From assembly GCA_907163375.1 (NCBI GenBank), contig CAJQUW010001436.1, positions 69,501-133,500 on the forward strand: DNA of 64,000 nt, in the 5' to 3' direction. Within the stretch, counting starts at the first letter, position 1. Each line of letters starts with the position of its first letter. The translations under genes and the position numbers were made by a program. Positions 10,619 through 22,790 of this stretch are shown piece after piece. The stretch is from Prostheceraeus crozeri. Its lineage: Eukaryota > Platyhelminthes > Polycladida > Euryleptidae. The notes beneath the pieces are model-generated. The model saw nothing but the letters and a program-made list of their open reading frames with translations. It was not told where the DNA came from and did no database searches.

Positions 10619-11168
10619 ACGACCACTCGATGGATAGTGAGGACGAGATGTTGCAGAAGATAAGTGGATACGAAAGACCGCCAACTCTGCCGAATCCCAC
10701 ACGTTACCTTCCCGAAGGCAAATTTTCAGATTCCCCTTTTACCGAATTCCAGTCACCGACTCAGTTGAAGGCAGGACTGTGAATGTCCGACATGCCTGTC
10801 AAATTGATGGATTCCTAACCGCATTACAACTTGAATCTATGAGGACTGCAATTTGCGTCATCGTTTCCTTCCCGGACTATCACACAACTAATTCGGGGTC
10901 TCAGTAGCTCAAATGATCAAGCCATGCTATGTCATGAAAGAGCCAAGTTTTTTGGTGAAATCCGAGCCTAAAATCCCAGAGCTATTATCGTCTGATGATG
11001 ACAGAACAACCCATCAACCTATTTGGCAAACGACACGGAGATACTAGGAGGGCTTTGTTTTTAGGATCCTCGATGGCGGTAAACTACTCAAACAACATGC
11101 AACAACAAAAACTGCGACAGCGACGTGACTGGGAGCTCCGAATTGTCGCTGTCTGTCATTGGAATGAA
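10619..11168 (+). pseudogene. E1 exon with USP-like Cys box
   Basis: The exon is bounded by TTTACCAG (ending 10618) and GTAAGA (11169). It starts in the frame DDHSMDSEDEMLQKISGYERPP and shifts near 10735 to one reading RIPVTDSVEGRTVNVRHACQ, then IDGFLTALQLESMR. The A-C-Q-I-D-x-F-L-T-A-L block (Cys codon 10797-10799) resembles the catalytic Cys box of USP-type peptidases in degenerate form. Further frames follow (SEPKIPELLSSDDDRTTHQ; ELRIVAVCHWNE), interrupted by stops. Together with the exons at 13447 and 15097 it suggests a transposon-encoded papain-fold domain. It is frame-shifted at least twice. Confidence 0.4.
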
Positions 11169-11765
11169 GTAAGAACGACATTGGATTATTGCATTTGATT
11201 GTTTTAGGAATAATTTTTAATCCCTTGAGGTCGTTCAAGAAAAACTAGTCGTTTTTTCTCGATTTTTGAGCCACTTCCAATCCATAATCGATCCCGCAAT
11301 CGCTGTTGAACACCCTTAAATGACAATGATTACGGTACGAAATCGCTTTATGAGACTTTGAACCCTAACAAAATCGTTCTGACAAATAATGGAGCACTAA
11401 AAAAATAAAATGTGGAATTCTAGATAACATAGTTGGCCTAATCTCAGTAGCCTATCAACTGTTGTGTGTTTTTATTGGTATATGAAATCAATTCATAAGG
11501 AGTGAATGCACTTGATGTAAGTTGAGCTGTACTTCTGGCAGATAAAATGAAATCAAATTTCCCTTTCGGCATTGATATCCTTTTGTCCTGGCTCCTAAAC
11601 TCACGCGAGTGTACTAGCAATACCGCACTCGTGCACTTTTAGAAAGCTCTAAAACGAAACTTCTGCATGACAACGAAAGGAAAGCACACCGAATGAAATT
11701 CGATACATGTAGACCGACCGAAGAGATGCTGAATCATAAGAAAACAAATGTAGGTCGGTGATATA

Positions 11766-12911
11766 TTAGGGATTGCAATCTCGAGATCTCGAGATCTCGC
11801 CCGATTTTTCAAATTTCGAATCTCAAGATTGAACACCTCGAGATTTCGAGACTAGAAGGATTTATTATGAGTTCGATAGCTCTCAAGTATTCAATAAGCT
11901 AATACTCCTATCAACCTTGATGTTTAGACTGAAAGTACAAGCATAAGCACACTTAGAACATCACATTATCCTAATAAACGTGTAATTGTCCACATTACCT
12001 TATTCTGACAAGCAACATATTTTTACGACGCGTAGAACTGTCAAATCATGATACAACAACCCATAGAGCAAGCGAGGTCCGGTCGTGCCTACCGTATAGC
12101 TCAATGTCAATATTCATGTCTTTTGAGGTTTTATTTTTCTAAATAAACGAAGTGAACTAATATGTCATGATTGAGTCTGCATAGCTTAATGATGCTCTAT
12201 GGCATGATAAGACATATTTTGATTCAACGGTTTTTTCATTTATTTCACTTTTCATTTTACATATGTTGCAGATAGGTCTATGTATGATTATTATGTAGGC
12301 CAACAAAAACACTATGAGAATTCATAAATAGCCCAGCTGGCTACCAAACCAAATTTGTGACCCTTATGCAACGAGGACATGGATTTCATCTAATAAGAAT
12401 TGCATGATCAGGTTATTTTAGATTTTTTAAGAATGTGCTTATCATCATGAGAAACAAAAATCAATTTGGTTATTGATTTGTATCAAAACTATTCAATCAT
12501 TGTCAATTATTAACACTCGACAGAGAATAGGCCTAAATCAATCTAAACCAAACACTTTGATCTAAACACTCTTCCGTATCATATTCTTGGAATTAATATT
12601 TGCCAAGTCGGAACAAGCATTGATTTAGGAAACACTTCAACAAAAATTGGTGTAGGCCTATTCCTTCACAACAGAACAGCTTGACACAAATTTGAGTGCG
12701 AATTAGCAGCTTGGTGTATAACGGTACCTATACCGCTATTATAGACCCTATAGCTTGCATTATCTAAAATGATAATGATCTTTCGACTCTCTATGGTCAC
12801 TAAAAGTCAATTCCGCATCAAAAATAAAAATCTCGACGAGATCTCGAGATTAGGATTTCTGAAATCTCGAATCTCGAGATTGAAGAAATGACCTCGAGAT
12901 TCCAATGCCTA
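11766..12911. mobile_element. hAT-like non-autonomous element rich in CTCGAGAT
   Basis: The left end TTAGGGATTGCAATCTCGAG and the right end (reverse complement TAGGCATTGGAATCTCGAG) pair imperfectly. Flanks GTGATATA (11758-11765) and GTGATATT (12912-12919) match in 7 of 8 positions, the duplication length of hAT. Clusters of CTCGAGAT lie just inside both ends (11770-11850, 12825-12900). There is no transposase-like frame in the 1.1-kb interior. Confidence 0.65.
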
Positions 12912-13446
12912 GTGATATTTAGTTTCTGTGCATTAGAAATTTGCAGCTCAGGGTTCTGTTATTATGTCTACTTGACAGCTTATTATGACGCTGACAACTC
13001 ATTCAATAGTTTGAACATTTCAAAAAATCGTTCTAAAATAATTGCATCCAAAAGCAAACAAAAACAACGAAAACAAAGCAAAAAATCACGTTTTCTATGT
13101 TTCAAAACACTTTTTAAAAGCATGTATCTTGAAACCTAGTATAAACCACGCGCTAGTACGACTAGGCCTACTTGTAATTTCAATTATTCAAATTTAGGAT
13201 TAGGAATGATGGATGCGTCATCTGCCAATTTCAGTCCGTTATTAGTGATATCGAGGAAAACGCTGAATGCCTCGATGGACACCGTCTCCACATGCGATAA
13301 ATGTGAAAGGTTAGTCCAATCTCTTCGTTTCATGTTCGAACCTGTTGCCGTTATCCTGACAACAGTTATCAAGTTAAGAGCATATAGAGTCAGATAAGCA
13401 TATGTACCTCTATTATTTGACTTATAAAGTTCATTTTCCTTTGCAG

Positions 13447-13563
13447 TGGAATGCGACAGATATCAATATGCAATGCGCCAAGGATTTTGGTCTTGGATTT
13501 CGGCATACAGCATCTTCCCGGATGGAATCGAACACCCATAACAATTCGGATGTTTGGAAGAAG
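13447..13563 (+). pseudogene. E1 exon, USP-like core strand
   Basis: A clean exon between TTTGCAG (ends 13446) and GTAATT (13564). In the second frame it reads RQISICNAPRILVLDFGIQH followed by LPGWNRTPITIRMFGRR. A 'P-x-I-L-x-L-D-hydrophobic' strand followed by 'LP...I.I' is what precedes the His box in USP-like peptidases. The assignment is a pattern judgement; its support is that it lies between a Cys-box exon and a His-box exon on the same strand within E1. Confidence 0.35.
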
Positions 13564-14649
13564 GTAATTTCCCTATTCCACTTTAGAAACATGCACATGC
13601 AGTGGAAGCAAGCAGCCACCCGAAAGTGTGTAGTGGGTGTCCTGAGTAGAAACAAATTTGCCAAATCAACCCAGCACCACCATTGGAGGCCCTGATATGC
13701 TACTATTGATGCTGGCATTGAAGATGTGAGTCAGATCAGCGAATTATCCGAATGGCATAATGGAAAATCCGATCCCACCCGTTTCGAGATCTATTGATTT
13801 ATTTGCATACATAATCTTTGAATTGAAAGCATTGGATCTTAGTGTATAGCTGCAGGTTGTGTAGGCCTGTCTTCATTTTGAATATAGGCATACAGTTGGG
13901 CGTATAGGCTACATTATGCGGGTTCGCAGCCTAATTATGGCAACCGGTAAAAATATCGTCTGGTCTTCAATGTAGACATAGTACTAATATCTTGTTGCTG
14001 AATTACGTATCTCAATAGCCATTCGGATTGGTTCATATTATGTATTATATATGTGGTTATGTATTTATATACATAGGCTCGACTGATAAGACAAGCGGTT
14101 CAACACTTTCGTATGGACTGACTAGCCTAATGATTTTATGATTTAGACTTAGAAATCATAACTGAATTAAATATGAATAATAATGAAGCCTTTCAACACA
14201 CAAAGTAATGATACTAAAATATACTTGGCCGGTCCGGCCTATTCACTTAGTACGAAAACATTGAAACAAATCATACTATCTATATACAGAAATCAGCTGC
14301 TAAATCATGTTGAAAAACTTGATTTTTTTAATGCATATTTTATTCATTTATGATTTCTAAGTATTTCTTTACCAATTGTGATGAAATAACAAAAAATTGA
14401 AAGATAAATTGGGCCGCAATGTAACAGCCAGTGTGAATGTAGGCTACCTGCATAATGTAGATGAATAACAAATGTAATAATGTCAGACACCGGCAAATAT
14501 TAACTCCATTCAAATATCCATAATTTCGTTCGAATAGAAGCATAATGTGAAAGGTCCTTTACAGCTTGCATCGAGATATCATAGCGTTGGGAATGAGACA
14601 AGATTATTTAGTAATAGAATATTTCTAAGATAATCATTCTATTACAAGA

Positions 14650-14715
14650 TAGCTAAGCAGCTAGAGCGATGGCCCAGACTACCATACGTCGGTGGTTCAA
14701 ATCCAGCAAGACTGG
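14650..14715 (+). repeat. tRNA-derived promoter pair (SINE or tRNA relic)
   Basis: An A-box-like TAGCTAAGCAGC (14650-14661) and a perfect B box GGTTCAAATCC (14694-14704), correctly spaced for RNA polymerase III. No full cloverleaf with paired acceptor stem could be drawn, so it is more likely a SINE head or tRNA pseudogene than a working tRNA. Confidence 0.35.
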
Positions 14716-15096
14716 CAGTAATTTTTCGTCTGTGATATTGTCTGCAATTCCTGCAATTGTCCGCAAAATTCCTATCTGACTACCAAAACAATATACGCGG
14801 ATCTTACTCTGTTTAAGATTGTTGCTACATTTGGATTGAAAAAGACTTTTGTCGAACGCTTTCCAATATGTTACTAAATAGAAAGGAAATGGATAACTCT
14901 TTAGAAATGGCATTCTCTTTATGTCACTGCAAATCCATCGATGAAATAAAATATTTTTATTATACATGTACATTTACTTCATAGGCCTACCTAAAAAAGG
15001 ACACTGTAGGCCAAATGCATGCATATTCATAGACATGTACTATGCACGTTCTCTAGATATCAAAAAACTTTGCGTGAGAGATTCTTCCGTTTTCAG

Positions 15097-15225
15097 ATAC
15101 TGTTTTCATGGAATGACAACATACAATGAGATGAGCCGCCACTATCGCACTGTTCTTCTTTCGGGTGGAAAATTTGTTTAATTTTTGACGATCTGGTCCA
15201 GGACCGACTGCAAACACGGATATTA
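15097..15225 (+). pseudogene. E1 exon with USP-like His/Asp box
   Basis: After TTTTCAG (ends 15096) the exon reads YCFHGMTTYNEMSRHYRTVL then LSGGKFV and a TAA. A one-base shift continues IFDDLVQDRLQTR (Asp codons 15187-15192). H-Y-R-x-V-L...G-K-F-x-x-F-D-D is the His-box signature of USP-type (papain-fold) peptidases, His at 15140-15142. The frameshift near 15176 makes it non-functional as written. It is the strongest single piece of the proposed peptidase domain of E1. Confidence 0.45.
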
Positions 15226-15230
15226 TAATG

Positions 15231-15530
15231 TAGTGTGGATGGTAGTAGAGGTAAGGGGGCGGAGTGGGGAAGTTGATTTGTAAGGGGGTTGCTGGGGTAG
15301 GCGAGAGATTGTTTAGGTCTTGATGTAAATTTAAGAGGTTAGAAAGTATGTGTTTTGGTGGGGAGGGTGTAGAGGATATAATAGGCGATGTTGGTGAATT
15401 AATTTCTCGTGTGGTGGGCGGGCTGGTGGATTGCTAGAGAATTGGTGGTCGAATTCGGGGGGAGGTGAGGGGGGATAAGATGTGCCTGTGGTGCATATGG
15501 TTATGGTCGGTGTGGGGCGGCTGTGATATT
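15231..15530 (+). other. G-rich, C-poor strand-skewed tract
   Basis: About 300 bases are strongly enriched in G (runs such as GTAAGGGGGCGGAGTGGGG and TTCGGGGGGAGGTGAGGGG) with hardly any C, in sharp contrast to the AT-rich surroundings. It codes for nothing. It may form G-quadruplexes, be a decayed G-rich satellite, or reflect a local base-calling problem. Confidence 0.5.
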
Positions 15531-16364
15531 ATTAAATACGAATTTGCATTGACTACGTGTCATTTTCTTCTAATTTTCGATATTTGTTTTGCGTATCACA
15601 ACGTTTCATAGCACACTGATGAGCATCGACTAAATAAAAATTGATAGTATGAAATACGAATTATCAAATAAATTTGTAATTCTGTTTGACTGTAGCAATA
15701 TTCTTACAAGCATACCCATACATATTATGACTTAGGTAAAAAAGCGTAAACGGTGCAACCTATCATATCATGGACTGAAAGGAAAGATTAAGTGTAATTC
15801 GGCCTATGTAAGTGCGAAGTATAGTAGAGAACAGAGAAAAGTATGTTGGTAGAAGCTTCAACACTGGATAATTTCACCAAAACTGATTGATTTTTCATTA
15901 ATGCAAGAATCGCACTTATTAGCAAGTTTCTTATCTTTTGTCACCTCAGAATATTATGTAACTAATGAATTACCAATCCGCTGCAGAGATTTGACAGCAT
16001 GGAACCGAAAAATGTTATCCTACTAAGACTTTATGTTTTTTGATACGAAATGAATTAATATGCACAATAGCTACAAAGCATTGCAATCTTTTAACAATGA
16101 AGCGATTCTGAATCCTTTTTAGGACAACATGAAAGTTTTTCTTCAACTAACCTCGTAATTACAAACAACAAACATGGAGAAATTAGCGATACCACGTGTG
16201 TGAAGTTAGCACCGCCACTCAGCACCGCCATCTTGAAAATGGAATGTGCCAGTCAAACCAACGGTCAAAATCGATCTAGATGGAGTGTGCCAGCATGTGC
16301 CACCCATTATTTTGAAAGAATTCCCCCTAGTTTAGGAAAAATCGCTGCTCGAAAGTTCGACATG

Positions 16365-16390
16365 GCGGTGATGTGAAGTTAGCACCGCCA
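16365..16390 (+). promoter_or_regulatory. E2 tag stem-loop (first internal)
   Basis: TGGCGGTG, ATGTGAAGTTAG, CACCGCCA: an 8-bp stem around the same core as E1. Further copies in the left arm have cores near 16541, 16713 and 16872, and about 25 lie in the right-arm array. Some array copies carry a changed 5' half (GGTGGTGATAAC), which weakens the stem. Confidence 0.6.
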
Positions 16391-18574
16391 CTAAAACTTT
16401 TTTTCCAAAATACACAGTCAAAACATACAAAACACGCACAACAGATAGAAGACCATGAAAAACATTGTGCCAGCAAGTTTCAGCACCTAAATCCCCGTAC
16501 TTGCTGAGAAATTAGTCCCCGAAGCCACAAAATGGCGGTGATGTGAAGTTAGCACCGCCATTGAAGTCTTTTTTTAAAATACGCAAATAAAACGTACGAA
16601 GCAAGAACAGCAGATAGGAGACCATCAAAAACATTGTGCCAGCAAGTGTCTTCTCCTAAGACGCCGTACTTGCGGAGAAATTAGCCCCCGAAAGCTCAAT
16701 GCGCTGGCGGTGATGTGAAGTTGGCACCGCCATCTTGAAAAATGCATGTGCCAGTCAAACCAACGGTCAGAATCGATATAGATGGAGTGTGCCAGCATGT
16801 GCCACGCGTTTATTTCAAGAAAACCCCACCACAGTCGGTGGAAAACCAACCCGAATGCTCAATGGCGGTGATGTGAAGTTGGCACCGCCAGTGAATGTTT
16901 TTTCCAAAATTGGGACCACTCAATGGAGGTATTGTAAAATTTTCCACTTCAACATTAAGCCGTTTACTTACTGGCTATACAGATATCAATGCAAATGCGA
17001 ATATCTCGACAGGTGAATACCGTCATGTGCCTGAACTGTTAACAGAAAGCTGAAGCTATTACTTCGTTCAAAACTCTGTAAGACAGTGAAGGCATTTGAC
17101 GAGTATATGCAATGGCATAACTAGGAAGACTTACTTTCTTATTAAAGGCTATTGATGAATAGCATTCGATTCGTTTATGCTTCCCCGCATGAAGGAGGAG
17201 CGTTCGCGACTTACAACGTCAAAACTATTGGTAATAGTTTGAATTTTTCATTTGACCAACGACGTCCCATGATTGGTCAGTTTTCGGTTACCATATGATC
17301 AATATATCGATAAACATTTTCATCTGTTTGCCGTGGAAAATATATTCACGGCATGCGATTAATTACAGCCTGTACAACTTAAAACAAGAATGATTAAATA
17401 GATGTGTTTATGAAATAATGGAAATACTCTACGAATAGATTAGATATTGTGACTTCTAGCTAGATCATATGAAGTAGATGAGTCTCAATATCCCTTCAAT
17501 TTTGATTATGCTTGCACATCCAGTGAATCAGAAATTCTTGAAGTCAATTGAAACATTGATAGAAAACAATGTTGGCAATATCTACAACATTATTAGTGTC
17601 ATGATGTGCGTACATCTTTATCACATTTGATGATCTTGATGAACAATTGAAGCAATAACATTAGGAGATCGAAGGGCATATTTCCAGTGTTGTCAGACTG
17701 CTTCATCGAAGAAGCATGATGCTCAATTGAGTTTGTGGTGCTTTCAAACATAGAGTAGGGATATATGGGATATCCTAATATACTTACTCTATGCTTTCCA
17801 ATGTGCGCAATCTTTTTTGGAAAGGAATTATCAAACTACATCGTTCAAACCATAGAGTAGGTTCTAACCTACAGTGGAAACAGATTCTCATTAAATTGAG
17901 GATGACCCAGCCTTCTTGATGATGGTTACCCATCGAGGTTTTGAAAAACATTCGAAGGGCTGGTTTGTATAACCCAATTAATTGTCTGGAAAATTTTTAT
18001 CTCTTCTCTCGATCCGCACAAAATTGCGGGAATTTTTAGAATTCCACAGGTGTGTGTTAAACACATCTATTTAATCATTCTTGTTTTAAGTTGTACAGGC
18101 TGTAATTAATCGCATGCCGTGAATATATTTTCCACGGCAAAGAGATGAAAATGTTTATCGATATATTGATCATATGGTAACCGAAAACTGACCAATCATG
18201 GGACGTCGTTGGTCAAATGAAAAATTCAAACTATTACCAATAGTTTTGCCGTTGTAAGTCGCGAACGCTCCTCCTTCATGCGGGGAAGCATAAACGAATC
18301 GAATGCTATTCATCAATGGCCTTTAATAAGAAAGTAAGTCTTCCTAGTTATGCCATTTCATATACTCGTCAAATGCCTTCACTGTCTTACAGAGTTCTGA
18401 ACGAAGTAATAGCTTCAGCTTTCTGTTAACAGTTCAGGCACATGACGGTATTCACCTGTCGAGATATTCGCATTTGCATTGATATCTGTATAGCCAGTAA
18501 GTAAACGGCTTAATGTTGAAGTGGAAAATTTTACAATACCTCCATTGAGTGGTCCCAATTTTGGAAAAAACATT

Positions 18575-21500
18575 CACTGGCGGTGCCAACTTCACATCAC
18601 CGCCATTGAGCATTCGGGTTGGTTTTCCACCGACTGTGGTGGGTTTTTCTTGAAATAAACGCGTGGCACATGCTGGCACACTCCATCTATATCGATTCTG
18701 ACCGTTGGTTTGACTGGCACATGCATTTTTCAAGATGGCGGTGCCAACTTCACATCACCGCCAGCGCATTGAGCTTTCGGGGGCTAATTTCTCCGCAAGT
18801 ACGGCGTCTTAGGAGAAGAAACTTGCTGGCACAATGTTTTTGATGGTCTCCTATCTGCTGTTCTTGCTTCGTACGTTTTATTTGCGTATTTTAAAAAAAG
18901 ACTTCAGTGGCGGTGCTAACTTCACATCACCGCCATTTTGTGGCTTCGGGGACTAATTTCTCAGCAAGTACGGGGATTTAGGTGCTGAAACTTGCTGGCA
19001 CAATGTTTTTCATGGTCTTCTATCTGTTGTGCGTGTTTTGTATGTTTTGACTGTGTATTTTGGAAAAAAAGTTTTAGTGGTGGTGATAACTTCACATCAC
19101 CGCCATGTCGAACTTTCGAGCAGCGATTTTTCCTAAACTAGGGGAATTCTTTCAAAATAATGGGTGGCACATGCTGGCACACTCCATCTAGATCGATTCT
19201 GACCGTTGGTTTGACTGGCACATTCCATTTTTCAAGATGGCGGTGCCAACTTCACATCACCGCCAGCGCATTGAGCTTTCGGGGGCTAATTTCTCCGCAA
19301 GTACGGCGTCTTAGGAGAAGAAACTTGCTGGCACAATGTTTTTGATGGTCTCCTATCTGCTGTTCTTGCTTCGTACGTTTTATTTGCGTATTTTAAAAAA
19401 AGACTTCAGTGGCGGTGCTAACTTCACATCACCGCCATTTTGTGGCTTCGGGGACTAATTTCTCAGCAAGTACGGGGATTTAGGTGCTGAAACTTGCTGG
19501 CACAATGTTTTTCATGGTCTTCTATCTGTTGTGCGTGTTTTGTATGTTTTGACTGTGTATTTTGGAAAAAAAGTTTTAGTGGTGGTGATAACTTCACATC
19601 ACCGCCATGTCGAACTTTCGAGCAGCGATTTTTCCTAAACTAGGGGGAATTCTTTCAAAATAATGGGTGGCACATGCTGGCACACTCCATCTAGATCGAT
19701 TCTGACCGTTGGTTTGACTGGCACATTCCATTTTTCAAGATGGCGGTGCCAACTTCACATCACCGCCAGCGCATTGAGCTTTCGGGGGCTAATTTCTCCG
19801 CAAGTACGGCGTCTTAGGAGAAGAAACTTGCTGGCACAATGTTTTTGATGGTCTCCTATCTGCTGTTCTTGCTTCGTACGTTTTATTTGCGTATTTTAAA
19901 AAAAGACTTCAGTGGCGGTGCTAACTTCACATCACCGCCATTTTGTGGCTTCGGGGACTAATTTCTCAGCAAGTACGGGGATTTAGGTGCTGAAACTTGC
20001 TGGCACAATGTTTTTCATGGTCTTCTATCTGTTGTGCGTGTTTTGTATGTTTTGACTGTGTATTTTGGAAAAAAAGTTTTAGTGGCGGTGGTAACTTCAC
20101 ATCACCGCCATGTCGAACTTTCGAGCAGCGATTTTTCCTAAACTAGGGGGAATTCTTTCAAAATAATGGGTGGCACATGCTGGCACACTCCATCTAGATC
20201 GATTCTGACCGTTGGTTTGACTGGCACATTCCATTTTTCAAGATGGCGGTGCCAACTTCACATCACCGCCAGCGCATTGAGCTTTCGGGGGCTAATTTCT
20301 CCGCAAGTACGGCGTCTTAGGAGAAGAAACTTGCTGGCACAATGTTTTTGATGGTCTCCTATCTGCTGTTCTTGCTTCGTACGTTTTATTTGCGTATTTT
20401 AAAAAAAGACTTCAGTGGCGGTGCTAACTTCACATCACCGCCATTTTGTGGCTTCGGGGACTAATTTCTCAGCAAGTACGGGGATTTAGGTGCTGAAACT
20501 TGCTGGCACAATGTTTTTCATGGTCTTCTATCTGTTGTGCGTGTTTTTGTATGTTTTGATTGTGTATTTTGGAAAAAAAGTTTTAGTGGCGGTGCTAACT
20601 TCACATCACCGCCATGTCGAACTTTCGAGCAGCGATTTTTCCTAAACTAGGGGGAATTCTTTCAAAATAATGGGTGGCACATGCTGGCACACTCCATCTA
20701 GATCGATTCTGACCGTTGGTTTGACTGGCACATTCCATTTTTCAAGATGGCGGTGCCAACTTCACATCACCGCCAGCGCATTGAGCTTTCGGGGGCTAAT
20801 TTCTCCGCAAGTACGGCGTCTTAGGAGAAGAAACTTGCTGGCACAATGTTTTTGATGGTCTCCTATCTGCTGTTCTTGCTTCGTACGTTTTATTTGCGTA
20901 TTTTAAAAAAAGACTTCAGTGGCGGTGCTAACTTCACATCACCGCCATTTTGTGGCTTCGGGGACTAATTTCTCAGCAAGTACGGGGATTTAGGTGCTGA
21001 AACTTGCTGGCACAATGTTTTTCATGGTCTTCTATCTGTTGTGCGTGTTTTGTATGTTTTGACTGTGTATTTTGGAAAAAAAGTTTTAGTGGTGGTGATA
21101 ACTTCACATCACCGCCATGTCGAACTTTCGAGCAGCGATTTTTCCTAAACTAGGGGGAATTCTTTCAAAATAATGGGTGGCACATGCTGGCACACTCCAT
21201 CTAGATCGATTCTGACCGTTGGTTTGACTGGCACATTCCATTTTTCAAGATGGCGGTGCCAACTTCACATCACCGCCAGCGCATTGAGCTTTCGGGGGCT
21301 AATTTCTCCGCAAGTACGGCGTCTTAGGAGAAGAAACTTGCTGGCACAATGTTTTTGATGGTCTCCTATCTGCTGTTCTTGCTTCGTACGTTTTATTTGC
21401 GTATTTTAAAAAAAGACTTCAGTGGCGGTGCTAACTTCACATCACCGCCATTTTGTGGCTTCGGGGACTAATTTCTCAGCAAGTACGGGGATTTAGGTGC

Positions 21501-22790
21501 TGAAACTTGCTGGCACAATGTTTTTCATGGTCTTCTATCTGTTGTGCGTGTTTTGTATGTTTTGATTGTGTATTTTGGAAAAAAAGTTTTAGTGGCGGTG
21601 GTAACTTCACATCACCGCCATGTCGAACTTTCGAGCAGCGATTTTTCCTAAACTAGGGGGAATTCTTTCAAAATAATGGGTGGCACATGCTGGCACACTC
21701 CATCTAGATCGATTCTGACCGTTGGTTTGACTGGCACATTCCATTTTTCAAGATGGCGGTGCCAACTTCACATCACCGCCAGCGCATTGAGCTTTCGGGG
21801 GATAATTTCTCCGCAAGTACGGCGTCTTAGGAGAAGAAACTTGCTGGCACAATGTTTTTGATGGTCTCCTATCTGCTGTTCTTGCTTCGTACGTTTTATT
21901 TGCGTATTTTAAAAAAAGACTTCAGTGGCGGTGCTAACTTCACATCACCGCCATTTTGTGGCTTCGGGGACTAATTTCTCAGCAAGTACGGGGATTTAGG
22001 TGCTGAAACTTGCTGGCACAATGTTTTTCATGGTCTTCTATCTGTTGTGCGTGTTTTGTATGTTTTGACTGTGTATTTTGGAAAAAAGTTTTAGTGGCGG
22101 TGCTAACTTCACATCACCGCCATGTCGAACTTTCGAGCAGCGATTTTTCCTAAACTAGGGGGAATTCTTTCAAAATAATGGGTGGCACATGCTGGCACAC
22201 TCCATCTAGATCGATTCTGACCGTTGGTTTGACTGGCACATTCCATTTTTCAAGATGGCGGTGCCAACTTCACATCACCGCCAGCGCATTGAGCTTTCGG
22301 GGGATAATTTCTCCGCAAGTACGGCGTCTTAGGAGAAGAAACTTGCTGGCACAATGTTTTTGATGGTCTCCTATCTGCTGTTCTTGCTTCGTACGTTTTA
22401 TTTGCGTATTTTAAAAAAAGACTTCAATGGCGGTGCTAACTTCACATCACCGCCATTTTGTGGCTTCGGGGACTAATTTCTCAGCAAGTACGGGGATTTA
22501 GGTGCTGAAACTTGCTGGCACAATGTTTTTCATGGTCTTCTATCTGTTGTGCGTGTTTTGTATGTTTTGACTGTGTATTTTGGAAAAGTTTTAGTGGCGG
22601 TGCTAACTTCACATCACCGCCATGTCGAACTTTCGAGCAGCGATTTTTCCTAAACTAGGGGGAATTCTTTCAAAATGATGGGTGGCACATGCTGGCACAC
22701 TCCATCTAGATCGATTCTGACCGTTGGTTTGACTGGCACATTCCATTTTCAAGATGGCGGTGCTGAGTGGCGGTGCTAACTTCACACACG
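18575..22790 (-). repeat. 503-bp tandem array of E2 right arm, about eight units
   Basis: Equivalent points fall at 19160, 19663, 20166, 20670, 21173, 21676 and 22178, a 502-504 bp period. Each unit consists of three sub-repeats of about 168 bp, and each sub-repeat carries one stem-loop with TGGCGGTG and CACCGCCA enclosing the reverse complement of TGTGAAGTTAG. Units are nearly identical. The left arm contains little more than one unit, so the array grew on one side only. Confidence 0.9.

Noticed and set aside
16735..18733. Paired 93-residue frames in opposite orientation
   Set aside because: Same inverted arm of E2 read twice; not genes.
19160..22363. Seven repeated 61-residue reading frames (MGGTCWHTPSRS...) spaced 503 bp
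   Set aside because: They are the incidental translation of the 503-bp E2 repeat, in both orientations of the element, with no start context or homology; the DNA stem-loops, not the protein, are conserved.
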